Source: Candidatus Accumulibacter vicinus
GTDB taxonomy: Bacteria > Pseudomonadota > Gammaproteobacteria > Burkholderiales > Rhodocyclaceae
Assembly: GCA_002425405.1 (NCBI GenBank)
Contig: DIME01000188.1
Coordinates: 1 to 64,000, forward strand
Reading direction: 5' to 3'
Length of the DNA: 64,000 bases
Each line of letters starts with the position of its first letter. Within the stretch, counting starts at the first letter, position 1. Positions 48,044 to 58,624 of this stretch are shown one piece after another. The notes below the pieces were generated by a model. It did not search any database. It was not told the DNA's origin and was given only the letters and a program-made list of their open reading frames with translations. The translations under genes and the position numbers were made by a program.

Positions 48044-48095
48044 GTGTCACCTGATTCTTGATGGCAAACGCGAACATGACAAAGCCCACGATAAC
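48036..48095 (-). pseudogene. lapA: Vestige of lapA
   Basis: On the minus strand this frame encodes VIVGFVMFAFAIKNQVTHD, a single hydrophobic helix with a KNQ end like the LapA membrane segment (F-A-x-K-N). Its stop overlaps the lapB ATG. LapA normally spans about 100 residues immediately before lapB, but here only 20-odd codons fit after the ihfB terminator. It is either a degraded lapA or a chance hydrophobic frame. Confidence 0.35.
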
Positions 48096-48118
48096 GCACG
48101 CATTGATCAGCCTCCCAC

Positions 48119-48152
48119 AAAAAAACGGGCGGCAACTCTCGTTACCGCCCGT
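48119..48152 (-). terminator. Intrinsic terminator after ihfB
   Basis: On the minus strand ACGGGCGGTAAC, a four-base loop (GAGA) and GTTGCCGCCCGT form a 12-base-pair stem with one G-U pair, then a T run. It lies 23 bases past the ihfB stop and separates the rpsA-ihfB transcript from lapB. Confidence 0.9.
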
Positions 48153-48174
48153 CATTCGCCACGGTCTTAGCAAC

Positions 48175-48477
48175 TCAGATCGAGTCTACCGCGTCCAGAG
48201 CGCCGTCGACGCGTTCCCGCAACTCCTTCCCGGCCTTGAAGTGCGGTACCCATTTTTCTGGAACCTCGACCTTGTCGCCGGACTTGGGATTCCGACCGAC
48301 CCGCGGTGGCCGGTAATTCAGAGAGAAACTCCCAAAGCCACGAATCTCGATGCGATCACCCTGGGCCAGGGCCTCCTCCATGGCAGCGAGAATCATCTTC
48401 ACCGACAGGTCCGCATCCTTGGCGACCAGTTGCGGAAAGCGCTCGGCCAGCTGGGCGATAAGATCCGACTTGGTCAT
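48175..48477 (-). CDS. ihfB: Integration host factor subunit beta
   Basis: A 100-residue DNA-bending protein of the HU/IHF family. The signature [44 protein letters not shown] contains the flexible arm and the Pro that inserts into DNA. N-terminus [17 protein letters not shown] is IhfB-type. It follows rpsA after ten bases, the conserved order, and is followed by a strong terminator. Confidence 0.96.
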   Translation of the reverse strand: MTKSDLIAQLAERFPQLVAKDADLSVKMILAAMEEALAQGDRIEIRGFGSFSLNYRPPRVGRNPKSGDKVEVPEKWVPHFKAGKELRERVDGALDAVDSI

Positions 48478-48487
48478 TTGCTAAACC

Positions 48488-50185
48488 CTAGTTCGGGTTG
48501 TTGAGCTTGGCTTTGAGCAGGGCCCCGAGATTCGTGGTGCCTGAACTGGCGTTGCTGTCAGCCGAAAACTTCTGCATGGCTTCCTGCTGCTCAGCCTGCT
48601 CCCGGGCCTTGATCGACAGGCTGATGGAACGTGTCTTGCGATCCACGTTGATGATCATCGCTTCCACCTTGTCACCTTCCTTGTACACCTTGGTCAGGTC
48701 ATCAATGCGGTCTCGCGATACTTCCGAAGCGCGCAGATAGGCTTCGATGTCGCCATCGAGCGTCACTACTGCACCACGGGCATCGACCGATTTGACGACG
48801 CCACGCGCGATGCTGTTCTTGTCGTGAGTCGCGATATAGCTGGTATAGGGATCGCCATCAAGCTGTTTGATGCCCAGCGAAATCCGCTCCTTGTCAGTAT
48901 CGATGGCCAGCACCACAGCATCGACCTCATCGCCCTTCTTGAAGTTGCGGATCGCTTCTTCTCCCGGCAGCGACCATGAAAGGTCGGACAGATGTACCAG
49001 ACCGTCGATGCCACCGGGCAGACCAATGAAGACGCCAAAGTCGGTGATCGACTTGATGGCGCCCCGAACCCGGTCGCCCTTCTTGTAGTTCATCGAGAAG
49101 TCGTCCCACGGGTTGGCCGCACACTGCTTCATCCCCAGGGAAATTCGGCGCCGATCCTCATCGATCTCGAGGATCATCACTTCGACTTCATCGCCGAGTT
49201 GAACGACTTTCGACGGATGCACGTTTTTGTTGGTCCAGTCCATCTCGGAGACATGCACCAGTCCCTCAATGCCCTGTTCGATCTCGACAAAGGCGCCGTA
49301 GTCGGTGAGGTTGGTGACTTTCCCGAACAGCCGGGTGGTCGGTGGGTAGCGGCGCGAGATGCCGACCCAGGGATCTTCGCCCAACTGCTTGAGACCGAGC
49401 GAAACGCGGTTCTTTTCCTGGTCGAACTTGAGGATCTTGGCCTGCACCTCGTCGCCCACTGCAAGCACTTCGGAGGGGTGGCGAACCCGGCGCCAGGCCA
49501 GGTCAGTGATATGCAGCAGGCCATCGATGCCGCCCAGGTCAACGAAAGCGCCGTAATCGGTGATGTTCTTGACCACCCCTTTAACGATGCTGCCTTCCTT
49601 GAGTGCCGCCAACAGTGCATCGCGCTCTTCGCCCACACTGGCTTCGAGGACGGCACGGCGGGAAACGACGACATTGTTGCGCTTGCGGTCGAGCTTGATG
49701 ACCTTGAATTCGTAGGTCTTGCCTTCGTACGGGGTGGTGTCCTTGACCGGACGCATGTCCACCAGCGAACCCGGCAGGAAGGCGCGGACGCTGTTGGTCA
49801 TGACCGTCAGCCCGCCCTTGACCTTGCCGGTGATGGTGCCGGTCACCAGGCTGCCGTCATTGAGCGCCTGTTCGAGAGCATTCCATGCTGCGACACGTTT
49901 GGCACGGTCGCGCGACAGACGGGTTTCACCGAAACCGTTTTCGAGCTGCTCGATGGCGACTTGGACAAAATCCCCGACCTTGACCTCGATTTCGCCATTG
50001 TCACTCAGGAATTCTTCAATTTCAATATAGCTCTCGGACTTGAGACCGGCATTGACAACCACAAAATTCTGGTCAATGCGCACGACTTCCGCGGTGATGA
50101 CCTCCCCGGGACGCATTTCCTGACGACCGAGGCTCTCTTCGAAGAGTTCGGCAAAACTTTCTTGCATGATGGGATGAGCTGACAT
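48488..50185 (-). CDS. rpsA: Ribosomal protein S1
   Basis: A 565-residue protein with six S1 (OB-fold) repeats, two for ribosome binding and four for mRNA. The repeats show as [41 protein letters not shown] and [24 protein letters not shown] 50185 ([19 protein letters not shown]) is taken; ATG 50167 is an alternative. No strong Shine-Dalgarno precedes either, as usual for autoregulated rpsA. A hairpin lies just upstream. Confidence 0.97.
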   Translation of the reverse strand: MSAHPIMQESFAELFEESLGRQEMRPGEVITAEVVRIDQNFVVVNAGLKSESYIEIEEFLSDNGEIEVKVGDFVQVAIEQLENGFGETRLSRDRAKRVAAWNALEQALNDGSLVTGTITGKVKGGLTVMTNSVRAFLPGSLVDMRPVKDTTPYEGKTYEFKVIKLDRKRNNVVVSRRAVLEASVGEERDALLAALKEGSIVKGVVKNITDYGAFVDLGGIDGLLHITDLAWRRVRHPSEVLAVGDEVQAKILKFDQEKNRVSLGLKQLGEDPWVGISRRYPPTTRLFGKVTNLTDYGAFVEIEQGIEGLVHVSEMDWTNKNVHPSKVVQLGDEVEVMILEIDEDRRRISLGMKQCAANPWDDFSMNYKKGDRVRGAIKSITDFGVFIGLPGGIDGLVHLSDLSWSLPGEEAIRNFKKGDEVDAVVLAIDTDKERISLGIKQLDGDPYTSYIATHDKNSIARGVVKSVDARGAVVTLDGDIEAYLRASEVSRDRIDDLTKVYKEGDKVEAMIINVDRKTRSISLSIKAREQAEQQEAMQKFSADSNASSGTTNLGALLKAKLNNPN

Positions 50186-50203
50186 ATGAGTTGAGTTACC
50201 TAA

Positions 50204-50217
50204 CCGCAGCATTGCGG
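50204..50217 (-). promoter_or_regulatory. Hairpin in the rpsA leader
   Basis: A five-base-pair stem, CCGCA/TGCGG, with a four-base loop lies 18 bases before the rpsA ATG. Structured leaders without a Shine-Dalgarno are typical of rpsA and mediate S1 autocontrol; this one is short, and no further leader helices were mapped. Confidence 0.35.
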
Positions 50218-50371
50218 GGTGAATGAATGAACGATCACCAGTTCCGGCTTGACAGTCTTACAAGGCGGAGGCAAGGGCATGGCACCGGCAGATCTGGTGC
50301 GGCAGAACCTGCCGGGCCAACGGAACGACACGTCGAACTGGTGACACCTCAGGAAAACGACGGTTGCCGTT

Positions 50372-52324
50372 TCACCTTTTCTGCGGACCCTTGCCGATCC
50401 AGTCCAGGACCTGTGCCACCGCTGAGTCGATGGTGTGGTCCGTGGTGTCGAGTAGCTCGGCGTCCGCACCCTGCTGCATCGGAGCGACGCTACGTTGGCT
50501 ATCCCGTTCGTCGCGCTCGCGCAGATCCAGCAAGAGGTCTTCAATACTAGCAGCCATTCCTTTTTCGATCAACTGCTTATGCCGGCGCATGGCGCGCATC
50601 TCGACGCTTGCAGTGAGAAATACCTTGGTCATCGCATCCGGAAAAACGACCGACCCCATGTCGCGCCCGTCGGCAACGAGTCCGGGTGACCGGCGAAAAG
50701 CCCGCTGCCGGAACAGCAGGGCAGCGCGTACGGCAGGCAGCGCAGCCACTCGCGAAGCACCGACAGAGATCTCCTCGCTACGGATGGCGTCGGAAACTTC
50801 CTCGCCAGCCAGAAGGATTGCATGGTCGCCAAACTCGACGTCAAGACCGGCAGCAATCGCTGCGACAGCGTCTTCATCGTCCCAGGCCGTTCCAGCACGC
50901 CGTGCGGCCAGGGCGGTCAAGCGATAGAGAGCGCCGGAATCGAGGTAGTGCCAGCCCAGCGCCTGCGCGACGCGGGTGGCGATGGTGCCTTTGCCTGAAG
51001 CCGAGGTGCCGTCAATGGCGATCACCGGCACCGCCTGGCCGACCTCGGCGAAGCGTGCGAAATAGTCCGGAAAGGTCTTGGCCACCGTCTGCGGGTCATT
51101 GATCCGCAGTGGCGTTCCCAGTGCCGCCAGCGAGCAGGCCATGGCCATCCGGTGGTCATCATAGGTGTCGATCGCCACCGCGTGCAGACCGCCAACTGGC
51201 GGATCAATGCGGAGGTAGTCCGCGCCCTCTTCGACGCTTGCACCGAGCTTGCGCAGCTCGGTTGCCATCGCGGCGATGCGGTCGGTTTCCTTGACTCGCC
51301 AGCTGGCAATATGGCGCAAGGTGGTCGGCCCGTCGGCAAACAAGGCCGTGGTGGCCAGCGTCATCGCCGCATCGGGAATGTGATTGCAATCGAGGTCGAT
51401 ACCCCGCAGCCTGCCGGCCAACGGCGCCGCCGCCTCGATCCAGTGGGCCCCTGCACTGATCTGTGCGCCCATCGCGGAGAGGGCATCGGCAAAGCGGACA
51501 TCCCCCTGGATCGAATCCGGGCCAATCCCCTCGACACGCAACGGCCCACCGCCGATCGCGCCGAGCGCGAGGAAGTAGGACGCCGACGAGGCATCGCCTT
51601 CGACCTGGACGAGCCCTGGCGAACGATAGGCGCTGCTCGCAGGCACGGTAAAGCGCCGCCAGCCGTCGCGTCGCACCTCGACGCCAAAGCGCGCCATGCT
51701 CGCCAGCGTGATGTCGATGTAGGGTCTGGAAATCAGCTCGCCGACCACTTCCACCGTCGTTTCGACCCCGCGCAGCGGCAAGGCCATCAACAGACCGGTG
51801 AGAAACTGGCTGGACACGTCGCCACGGACCTGCACCACATCATTCGGGCAGGGCCTCGGCGGATGGATCAGCAGGGGCGGAAAGCCCTCGACACCCAGGT
51901 AGCTGATCTCGGCGCCGAGCTGGCGCAAGGCATCGACCAGATCGCCAATCGGTCGTTCGTGCATCCGCGGCACGCCGCTCAGGCGGTAGTCACCCCTGGC
52001 GAGCGCCAGGACTGCAGTCAGCGGCCGGAAAGCCGTGCCGGCGTTGCCGAGAAAAAGGTCGGCCGCACGGACCGGGAAATCTCCTGCCACACCCGTGATA
52101 CAAAGCGTCTTGCCCTCCCCCGGCGCGACGCCAACGCCGAGTACCCGCAGCGCTGCGAGCATGCGCGCGGTGTCATCGGAGAGCAGCAGGTCACCAAGCT
52201 CGGTCCTGCCCGTGGCCAGCGCTGCCAGCAGCAGCAGCCGGTTGGAGAGGCTCTTCGAACCGGGCAGGTGTACCGTACCGCGCGCCGCGCACAACTGCGG
52301 CAGATCGAGATGGTCGATGCTCAC
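50372..52324 (-). CDS. aroA-cmk: Fused EPSP synthase / cytidylate kinase
   Basis: A single 650-residue frame. Residues 1-425 are EPSP synthase (AroA): [36 protein letters not shown] and a DDHRMAM motif near residue 395. Residues about 435-650 are cytidylate kinase (Cmk): [13 protein letters not shown] (P-loop), [13 protein letters not shown] and ERDERDSQR. The start is GTG 52324, overlapping the tyrA stop as GTGA, so an upstream extension is excluded. No stop or frameshift lies between domains. AroA makes EPSP for chorismate; Cmk phosphorylates CMP/dCMP. The same fusion is known in several betaproteobacteria. Confidence 0.94.
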   Translation of the reverse strand: MSIDHLDLPQLCAARGTVHLPGSKSLSNRLLLLAALATGRTELGDLLLSDDTARMLAALRVLGVGVAPGEGKTLCITGVAGDFPVRAADLFLGNAGTAFRPLTAVLALARGDYRLSGVPRMHERPIGDLVDALRQLGAEISYLGVEGFPPLLIHPPRPCPNDVVQVRGDVSSQFLTGLLMALPLRGVETTVEVVGELISRPYIDITLASMARFGVEVRRDGWRRFTVPASSAYRSPGLVQVEGDASSASYFLALGAIGGGPLRVEGIGPDSIQGDVRFADALSAMGAQISAGAHWIEAAAPLAGRLRGIDLDCNHIPDAAMTLATTALFADGPTTLRHIASWRVKETDRIAAMATELRKLGASVEEGADYLRIDPPVGGLHAVAIDTYDDHRMAMACSLAALGTPLRINDPQTVAKTFPDYFARFAEVGQAVPVIAIDGTSASGKGTIATRVAQALGWHYLDSGALYRLTALAARRAGTAWDDEDAVAAIAAGLDVEFGDHAILLAGEEVSDAIRSEEISVGASRVAALPAVRAALLFRQRAFRRSPGLVADGRDMGSVVFPDAMTKVFLTASVEMRAMRRHKQLIEKGMAASIEDLLLDLRERDERDSQRSVAPMQQGADAELLDTTDHTIDSAVAQVLDWIGKGPQKR

Positions 52325-53208
52325 TTGTTCGCCTGACCTGCCGCCCACTCGCGACGAGCGTTCCTGGCGATGTCGAAGGTCGCTTCGAGGCTGGCACCGT
52401 CGCCACGCTGCAGCGCCTCCCGCAATTCGTCGAGTTCTTCCCGGTAGCGGTCGAGTTCGTCGAGCAAAGCGGTGCGATTGGCCAGACAGATATCGCGCCA
52501 CATCTCCGGGTGGCTGGCAGCAATGCGCGTGAAGTCGCGAAAACCGCTGGCGGCAAAGCCGAACAGCAACTCCCGGTTGTCGCGCCGGGTCAGCTCATGC
52601 ACCAGTGCAAAGGACAAGAGGTGCGGCAGATGGCTGACGGCAGCGAAAATCCGATCATGCTCGGCCGCCGTCAGTTCCCTGACCAGGCCGCCGCAGCACG
52701 CCCATGCCGAACGTACGCGCGCGATGTCCTCGGGACGGTTTTCCGGCAGTGGTGTCAGGACGACCTGCTTGTGACGATAGAGATCGGCGCGCGCGGCCAG
52801 CGCACCGCTATTTTCGGCACCGGCAATGGGGTGCGCGGGGACGAATTGACCGAGCCGGGCGGCAAAATGGACGCGCGCTGCGGCAATCACGTTTCCCTTG
52901 GTACTGCCCGCGTCGGTAACCAGCGTCTGGCGCCCCAGGCAGGGGGCAATGCGGGCCATGATCTCGGCGGTCTTGCCGACCGGCGTCGCGATCAGTACCA
53001 AGTCGGCATTGGAAACCTCCTGCCCGACATTGAATCCGGCACGGTCCACGATACCCAGCTCCAGCGCCTGCGTCAGCGAGCCGATCCGACGCCCGAAACC
53101 GACGATCTCTGCGGCCTCTCCGGCAGCCTTGAGTGCCAGCGCGAAGGATCCCCCGATCAGACCGACGCCAAAGACAACGACCTTGCCGAACAGCGGCGCG
53201 CTGCTCAC
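52321..53208 (-). CDS. tyrA: Prephenate dehydrogenase
   Basis: A 295-residue NAD-dependent enzyme making 4-hydroxyphenylpyruvate for tyrosine. The nucleotide site is [15 protein letters not shown]. Conserved catalytic residues lie in [22 protein letters not shown] and [13 protein letters not shown] (His). There is no chorismate-mutase domain, so mutase activity comes from PheA. It lies between hisC (25 bases) and aroA-cmk (four-base overlap). Confidence 0.95.
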   Translation of the reverse strand: MSSAPLFGKVVVFGVGLIGGSFALALKAAGEAAEIVGFGRRIGSLTQALELGIVDRAGFNVGQEVSNADLVLIATPVGKTAEIMARIAPCLGRQTLVTDAGSTKGNVIAAARVHFAARLGQFVPAHPIAGAENSGALAARADLYRHKQVVLTPLPENRPEDIARVRSAWACCGGLVRELTAAEHDRIFAAVSHLPHLLSFALVHELTRRDNRELLFGFAASGFRDFTRIAASHPEMWRDICLANRTALLDELDRYREELDELREALQRGDGASLEATFDIARNARREWAAGQANK

Positions 53209-53233
53209 GGCAGGGCTCCGGGGCAGCCGCTAC

Positions 53234-54322
53234 TCACAGCGACCCCTCCAGGGCGGCCAGGAAGCGAGTATTTTCGCTTTCGGTGCCGATCGTGACGCGC
53301 AGCCATTCCGGCATCCCGTAGCTGGCGATCGGGCGAACGATGATCCCCTGCTTGAGCAGCTTCTGGTTGACCAGATGCGCATCCGCTGCCCGGAAAGTCA
53401 AGAAGTTGCCATGCGATGGAATGTGGGTACAGCCCAGGCGTTTCAGTCCGCCAACAATCTGCGCCATTCCCGAACGGTTGAGCGCATAGCTGCTGGCGAC
53501 GAACTGATGGTCATCGAGCGCTGCGATGGCTGCGGCCAGTGCGAGGTTGTTGCAATTGAAGGGCTGGCGAACGCGATTCATGAGGTCGGCGATCTCGGCC
53601 GAGCAGAGCGCATAACCGATGCGCAGACCCGCCAGACCGTAGATCTTCGAAAAGGTGCGGGTGATCACCAGATTCGGAAAGGCCGCCAGCCAGGCGGTTG
53701 TATCGACCCGCTCGGCGGGAGGCAGGTATTCGTTGTAGGCTTCGTCGAGCACCACCACGACCTCTGCCGGCAGCGACTGTAGAAACGCCCGCAGCTGCGC
53801 ATACGGCACAAAGGTGCCGGTCGGATTGTTGGGGTTGGCGATCCAGAGCAGCCGTGTATCGGGCCGGATTGCAGCGCGCATGGCATCGAGGTCATGGCCG
53901 TAATCCCTGGCCGCAACGGCAATGCCCTCGCCACCGGCCGCCAGCGTTGCCAGCGGGTAAACGGCAAAGGCATACTGCGCGAAGACTGCCGAGCGCCCCG
54001 GCGCCAGAAAAACCCGGGCAATGATATCGAGCAAGTCATTCGAGCCATTGCCGAGAACGATGCACTCCCTTCCCAGGCCGGTCCGTTCAGCCAGGGACTG
54101 TTTCAACGCGAAGTCATCCGGATAACGCGCCAGGCCGGTGATCGCCTCGGTCACTGCCACGCGCGCCTTGGGGCTCATGCCGAGCGGATTCTCGTTGGAA
54201 GCCAGCTTGACGATCTGTTCGACGGCAAGGCCCATCTCGCGCGCCAGTTGGGTGATCGGTTTGCCCGGCTGGTAGGGAGAAATGGCCCGGATGTAGGGTA
54301 ATGATTGCTCGTAGAGTGTCAT
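53234..54322 (-). CDS. hisC: Histidinol-phosphate/aromatic aminotransferase
   Basis: A 362-residue class I/II aminotransferase. The PLP-binding lysine is in ITRTFSKIYGLAGLRIGY, and NPNNPTGTFVP is the conserved strand. ATG 54322 (MTLYEQSLPYIRAI) follows a GAGGA site. Located between pheA and tyrA, it most likely transaminates aromatic 2-oxo acids as well as, or instead of, histidinol phosphate. It is HisC2-like by context. Confidence 0.93.
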   Translation of the reverse strand: MTLYEQSLPYIRAISPYQPGKPITQLAREMGLAVEQIVKLASNENPLGMSPKARVAVTEAITGLARYPDDFALKQSLAERTGLGRECIVLGNGSNDLLDIIARVFLAPGRSAVFAQYAFAVYPLATLAAGGEGIAVAARDYGHDLDAMRAAIRPDTRLLWIANPNNPTGTFVPYAQLRAFLQSLPAEVVVVLDEAYNEYLPPAERVDTTAWLAAFPNLVITRTFSKIYGLAGLRIGYALCSAEIADLMNRVRQPFNCNNLALAAAIAALDDHQFVASSYALNRSGMAQIVGGLKRLGCTHIPSHGNFLTFRAADAHLVNQKLLKQGIIVRPIASYGMPEWLRVTIGTESENTRFLAALEGSL

Positions 54323-54353
54323 CTGCAGTCCTCGCATCGAAAAGTCGAAAAGC

Positions 54354-55445
54354 CTAGTAGACCGCGACCGGGTATGAACCCAGCAGCTTCAGATAAGGCG
54401 CACGCCGAGCCAGTTCGGTGAGTGCGCTACGCACTGCCACATCGTCGCGGTGGCCCTCGACATCGACGAAAAAGACATACGCCCACAGCGTATGACGTGC
54501 TGGACGTGACTCCAGCCGGGTCAGCGAAACACCGGCATCGGAAAACGGGGCCAGCAGCTTGCTGAGCGCGCCGGTCTGGTTGTGCGCCGACATGATCAGC
54601 GAGGTCTTGTCACGCCCCGATGGCCCGGCGTCGTGGCGACCGAGAACGACGAAGCGGGTGGTATTGTTCGGTTCATCCTCGATGTTGCTGGCCAGTTCAG
54701 GCAGTCGATAACGCTCGGCAGCCGCCTGACCGGCGATTGCCGCCGCCCCGGCTTCGGTCGCGGCGAGTTGCGCGGCCTGCGCGTTGCTGCCGACCGGGAT
54801 GCGCTGCACATTCGGCAGCGAGCGATTCAGCCACTCGTGACATTGCGCCAGCGACTGCGCGTGTGAATAGACCTTCACCACTTCACCCAGAGAGCGCTCG
54901 TTCGACAGCAGATGCTGGTGAATGCGCAGCACCACTTCGCCGCAGACCTTGAGCGGCGTCGTCAGCAGCAGGTCGAGGGTGCGTCCGACGGCACCCTCGG
55001 TCGAGTTTTCGATTGGCACCACAGCGTAGTCGGCATGACAGGATTCGACTTCGCGAAAGACATCGTCGATCGAAATCTGGGGCATCGGGCGTGCGGCATG
55101 ACCAAAATGCTTGATCGCTGCGCTTTCCGAGAAGGTGCCGAGCGGTCCCAGGAAGGCGATGCCCAGCGGCTGTTCGAGCGACAGGCAGGCCGACATCACT
55201 TCCCGGAAAAACCAGGTCACGCTCTCGTTCGACAGCGGCCCTGGGTTGATCTCCTGAATCCGCTGCAGCACCTGCGCTTCACGCTCGGGCCGATAAATGA
55301 AGCCGGCCTCACCATGGCGCGCCTTGATCTCCCCGACCTGCTGCGCATAGCGGGCACGCCGGTTCAACAAGTCCAGCAGTTGCCTGTCAAGGCCGTCGAT
55401 CTGCTGACGAACGACCGCCAGTTCGCTCTGCAGGTCGCCGCTCAC
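54354..55445 (-). CDS. pheA: Chorismate mutase / prephenate dehydratase
   Basis: A 363-residue bifunctional enzyme. An N-terminal AroQ-type chorismate mutase (residues 1-85, VRQQIDGLDRQLLDLLNRRARYA) is followed by prephenate dehydratase (about 95-275, with YAVVPIENSTEGAV and SNIEDEPNNTTRFVVLG) and a C-terminal ACT domain (about 285-363) for phenylalanine inhibition. GTG 55445 (SGDLQSELAVV) is the likely start; a TTG 14 codons upstream is the alternative. It lies about 69 bases after gyrA. The serC gene usually found between them is absent. Confidence 0.95.
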   Translation of the reverse strand: MSGDLQSELAVVRQQIDGLDRQLLDLLNRRARYAQQVGEIKARHGEAGFIYRPEREAQVLQRIQEINPGPLSNESVTWFFREVMSACLSLEQPLGIAFLGPLGTFSESAAIKHFGHAARPMPQISIDDVFREVESCHADYAVVPIENSTEGAVGRTLDLLLTTPLKVCGEVVLRIHQHLLSNERSLGEVVKVYSHAQSLAQCHEWLNRSLPNVQRIPVGSNAQAAQLAATEAGAAAIAGQAAAERYRLPELASNIEDEPNNTTRFVVLGRHDAGPSGRDKTSLIMSAHNQTGALSKLLAPFSDAGVSLTRLESRPARHTLWAYVFFVDVEGHRDDVAVRSALTELARRAPYLKLLGSYPVAVY

Positions 55446-55514
55446 CAAGCGTATCCCGTGTGCAGTCGCAGCCGGTCGGTCAGGCAAGGCAGGCGGTCGA
55501 ACATGCCGACCACC

Positions 55515-58136
55515 CTAGCCCTGCTCCGGATCGGTCACGGGCAGCTCGACCGCGGCAGTGTCCTCGTCATCCGCCGGGGGTTCAACCCCTTCGACGTCGT
55601 CTTCGCTTTCGACGACCTTTTCCAGACCGGCGAGCTTCTCGCCGGCGTCGAGCGCGATCAGCGTCACTCCCTGGGTCGCGCGTCCAAGTTCGCGAATCTC
55701 GCGCACGCGCGTGCGGATCAACACGCCACCGGTGGTGATCAGCATGATCTCGTCTTCGTCACGCACCAGGCGGGCAGCGACGACCTTGCCGTTGCGTTCG
55801 CTGGCGGCAATTGCCTTGACCCCCTGCGTGCCGCGACCGGAATGGCGGAAATCGGCGAGAACCGTGCGTTTGCCAAAACCGTTCTCGGTGGCCACCAGCA
55901 CCGTCTGCTGATCGTTGTCGGCAACCAGCAGCGACAACACCTGTTGCTGGTCCGCAAGCCGCATTCCCCGCACGCCGCGTGCCGTACGCCCCATCGGGCG
56001 AACCTCCTCCTCGTCGAACCACACCGCTTTGCCGACGTCGGAAACCAGCACCACATCCTGCAGACCATTGGTGATCTCGGCGCCGATCAGGACGTCATCC
56101 TCGTCGAGGGCGACGGCGATGATGCCGGCCTTGCGCGGGTTGGAGAAATCCGACAGCGGCGTCTTCTTGACCGTGCCGTTGGCGGTGCACATGAAGATGT
56201 AGCGATCGTCGGCGAACTCCTTGACCGGCAGGATGGCACTGATTTTCTCGCCCTCCTCGAAGGGAAACAGGTTGACGATCGGCTTGCCGCGGCTACTGCG
56301 CGTCCCTTGCGGCACCTCATAGACTTTCAGCCAGTAGACGCGCCCCCGGTTGGTGAAGCAGAGAATGAAATCGTGCGTATTGGCCACAAACAGATGGTCG
56401 ACGAAATCGTCCGCCTTCATCGCTGCCGCCTGCTTGCCCCGTCCACCCCGCCGCTGTGCGCGATAGTCGGCGAGTGGCTGCGCCTTGATGTAACCGGTAT
56501 GCGAAAGCGTCACCACCATGTCGGCCGGGGTGATGAAATCCTCGATGCCGAGATCCTGGGTGTGGGTGACGATCTCCGAACGGCGCTTGTCGGAGAACTG
56601 GGCACGGATGCCGGTCAATTCGTCGACGATCATCTCGGTGATGCGCTCGGGTCGCGCCAGGATGTCCATCAGGTCGGCAATGCGTTCGAGCAGTTCGCCG
56701 TAATCGGCAACGATCTTGTCGCGTTCGAGGCCGGTCAAGCGCTGCAGGCGCAGTTCGAGGATCGCCTGCGCCTGGGCTTCCGAGAGCAGGTAGCCGTTCT
56801 CCGCCAGGCCGAATTCGCGACCCAGTCCTTCCGGGCGGGTCGCATCGAGCGCCGCCCGCCGCAGCATCTCGGCCACCGTCGGCGAGGTCCAGTGCCTGGC
56901 CATCAGCCCGCGGCGCGCATCGGCCGGCGTCGGCGCAGCCTTGATCAGGGCAATGATCTCGTCGACATTGTCGAGCGCCACCGCCAGGCCTTCCTGGATG
57001 TGCGCCCGCTCGCGTGCCTTGCGCAATTCGAAAACGGTTCGCCGGGTCAACACCTCGCGCCGGTGCCAGAGAAAACATTCGAGCATCTGTTTGAGGTTGA
57101 GCAGGCGCGGCTGCCCATCGACCAGGGCGACCATGTTCATGCCGAAGGTGTCCTGCAGTTGCGTCTGCTTGTACAGGCAGTTGAGCACCACTTCAGTCAC
57201 TTCGCCACGCTTCAGCTCGATCACCACGCGCATGCCCGATTTGTCGGACTCGTCGCGCAGATCGGAAATGCCTTCGATCTTCTTCTCGTTGACCAGCTCG
57301 CCGAGCCTTTCGAGCAGCGTTCGCTTGTTCACCTGGTAAGGTAGTTCGTCGATGATGATCGCCTGACGATTGTTGCCCTTCTCCATGTCCTCGAAGTGCA
57401 CCTTGCCGCGCATGATGACGCGTCCTCGCCCGGTGCGATAGCCCTCGCGGACACCGGCAAGGCCGTAGATGATGCCGGCGGTCGGAAAGTCGGGCGCCGG
57501 CAGCAGATCGATCAGCTCGTCGACGCCGATCTCGGCATTGTCAAGCAACGCGAGACAGGCATCGATCACTTCGCCGAGGTTGTGCGGCGGAATGTTGGTC
57601 GCCATGCCGACCGCAATCCCCGACGAGCCGTTGATCAGCAGGTTCGGAATGCGTGCAGGCATGACCAGCGGCTCGTCCTCCGAACCGTCGTAGTTGGGTC
57701 CGAAATCGACGGTTTCCTTGTCGATGTCGGCAAGCAATTCGTGCCCGATACGCGCCATGCGCACTTCGGTGTAACGCATCGCGGCAGCATTGTCGCCGTC
57801 GACCGAACCGAAGTTGCCCTGCCCGTCGACCAGCATGTAGCGCAGCGAGAAATCCTGCGCCATGCGCACGATGGTGTCGTAGACCGCCGTGTCGCCATGC
57901 GGATGGTACTTGCCGATGACATCGCCGACGATCCGCGCCGATTTCTTGTACGGCTTGTTCCAGTCATTCGACAACTCATGCATGGCATAAAGCACACGCC
58001 GATGCACCGGCTTGAGGCCATCACGTGCGTCGGGCAGCGCGCGCCCGACAATCACGCTCATTGCATAATCGAGATACGATCGGCGCATCTCGTCTTCGAG
58101 GCTGATCGGGAGGGTTTCTTTGGCGAAAGCTTCCAT
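55515..58136 (-). CDS. gyrA: DNA gyrase subunit A
   Basis: An 873-residue type II topoisomerase subunit. The breakage-reunion domain has the active-site Tyr in [11 protein letters not shown], and the quinolone region reads [23 protein letters not shown], with Thr where E. coli has Ser83. The C-terminal beta-pinwheel starts after the GyrA box [12 protein letters not shown], and the protein ends in an acidic tail. It introduces negative supercoils with GyrB, whose gene is not here. It is the first gene of the minus-strand aromatic/S1 block. Confidence 0.97.
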   Translation of the reverse strand: MEAFAKETLPISLEDEMRRSYLDYAMSVIVGRALPDARDGLKPVHRRVLYAMHELSNDWNKPYKKSARIVGDVIGKYHPHGDTAVYDTIVRMAQDFSLRYMLVDGQGNFGSVDGDNAAAMRYTEVRMARIGHELLADIDKETVDFGPNYDGSEDEPLVMPARIPNLLINGSSGIAVGMATNIPPHNLGEVIDACLALLDNAEIGVDELIDLLPAPDFPTAGIIYGLAGVREGYRTGRGRVIMRGKVHFEDMEKGNNRQAIIIDELPYQVNKRTLLERLGELVNEKKIEGISDLRDESDKSGMRVVIELKRGEVTEVVLNCLYKQTQLQDTFGMNMVALVDGQPRLLNLKQMLECFLWHRREVLTRRTVFELRKARERAHIQEGLAVALDNVDEIIALIKAAPTPADARRGLMARHWTSPTVAEMLRRAALDATRPEGLGREFGLAENGYLLSEAQAQAILELRLQRLTGLERDKIVADYGELLERIADLMDILARPERITEMIVDELTGIRAQFSDKRRSEIVTHTQDLGIEDFITPADMVVTLSHTGYIKAQPLADYRAQRRGGRGKQAAAMKADDFVDHLFVANTHDFILCFTNRGRVYWLKVYEVPQGTRSSRGKPIVNLFPFEEGEKISAILPVKEFADDRYIFMCTANGTVKKTPLSDFSNPRKAGIIAVALDEDDVLIGAEITNGLQDVVLVSDVGKAVWFDEEEVRPMGRTARGVRGMRLADQQQVLSLLVADNDQQTVLVATENGFGKRTVLADFRHSGRGTQGVKAIAASERNGKVVAARLVRDEDEIMLITTGGVLIRTRVREIRELGRATQGVTLIALDAGEKLAGLEKVVESEDDVEGVEPPADDEDTAAVELPVTDPEQG

Positions 58137-58624
58137 CTTCTATCCGCTGGCGACGTGACTTCGGCAGGAATGTCGTCGTCTTGTTGAAGCCCGCTATTCT
58201 AACACGCTCCCGATTTCCCCGGACCCGGCAGGAGAGGGTATCGGGTGTGAATAATTGACCGCAGTTGATCAGGAACATATACTCTCGCGGACAGTTCTGG
58301 GTTTCCTTTCTTCTCATATGCTCGGGATGGTCTGGAGGGCCGCTGGCAGTGCCGCCTCGTTGGTCTGACGACTTCCGGAACATTCCTGGTGGGTGGTCGA
58401 TGCTCCCTGGCGGCGCGAACGCCGCCACTCGCCGACCGACGTGTGTACCCTCGCAGGTTGACGGGCGGGTTTGAACTCGCGTAATGACGAAGTATCAACT
58501 TCGCTGCGCCTGCCACGACCCCTCTCTTGATTAACACGTTTTTAGCAAGCCGTTGGCATCGCAAGGGCACCGTGCCATGGCACGGGAGGTAATCGCCAAT
58601 GCTGTGGATAGTTTAGAGGTAGAA
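58137..58624. other. Intergenic region between gyrA and the MBOAT gene
   Basis: About 490 bases with no supported gene. Features seen: a TAGAAT -10-like box for gyrA on the minus strand at 58196-58201, with no good -35; a perfect eight-base-pair hairpin at 58408-58427; and two in-frame start choices for the next gene (58577 and 58625). A GGGAGG at 58584-58589 precedes an out-of-frame ATG. No RNA gene or palindromic operator was identified. Confidence 0.5.
58408..58427. repeat. Perfect hairpin TGGCGGCG-CGAA-CGCCGCCA
   Basis: An eight-base-pair perfect inverted repeat with a four-base loop (CGAA). There is no T run on either strand, so it is not an intrinsic terminator. It may be a REP-type palindrome or a structural element of a leader; only one copy was seen in the window. 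Confidence 0.5.

Noticed and set aside
52325..52501. N-terminal extension of AroA-Cmk into tyrA
   Set aside because: Arg-rich low-similarity residues inside tyrA; GTG 52324 overlapping the tyrA stop gives a normal AroA N-terminus.
54912..57344. 810-codon plus-strand frame opposite pheA and gyrA
   Set aside because: Crosses two well-supported minus-strand genes; its composition is that of a codon-position shadow.
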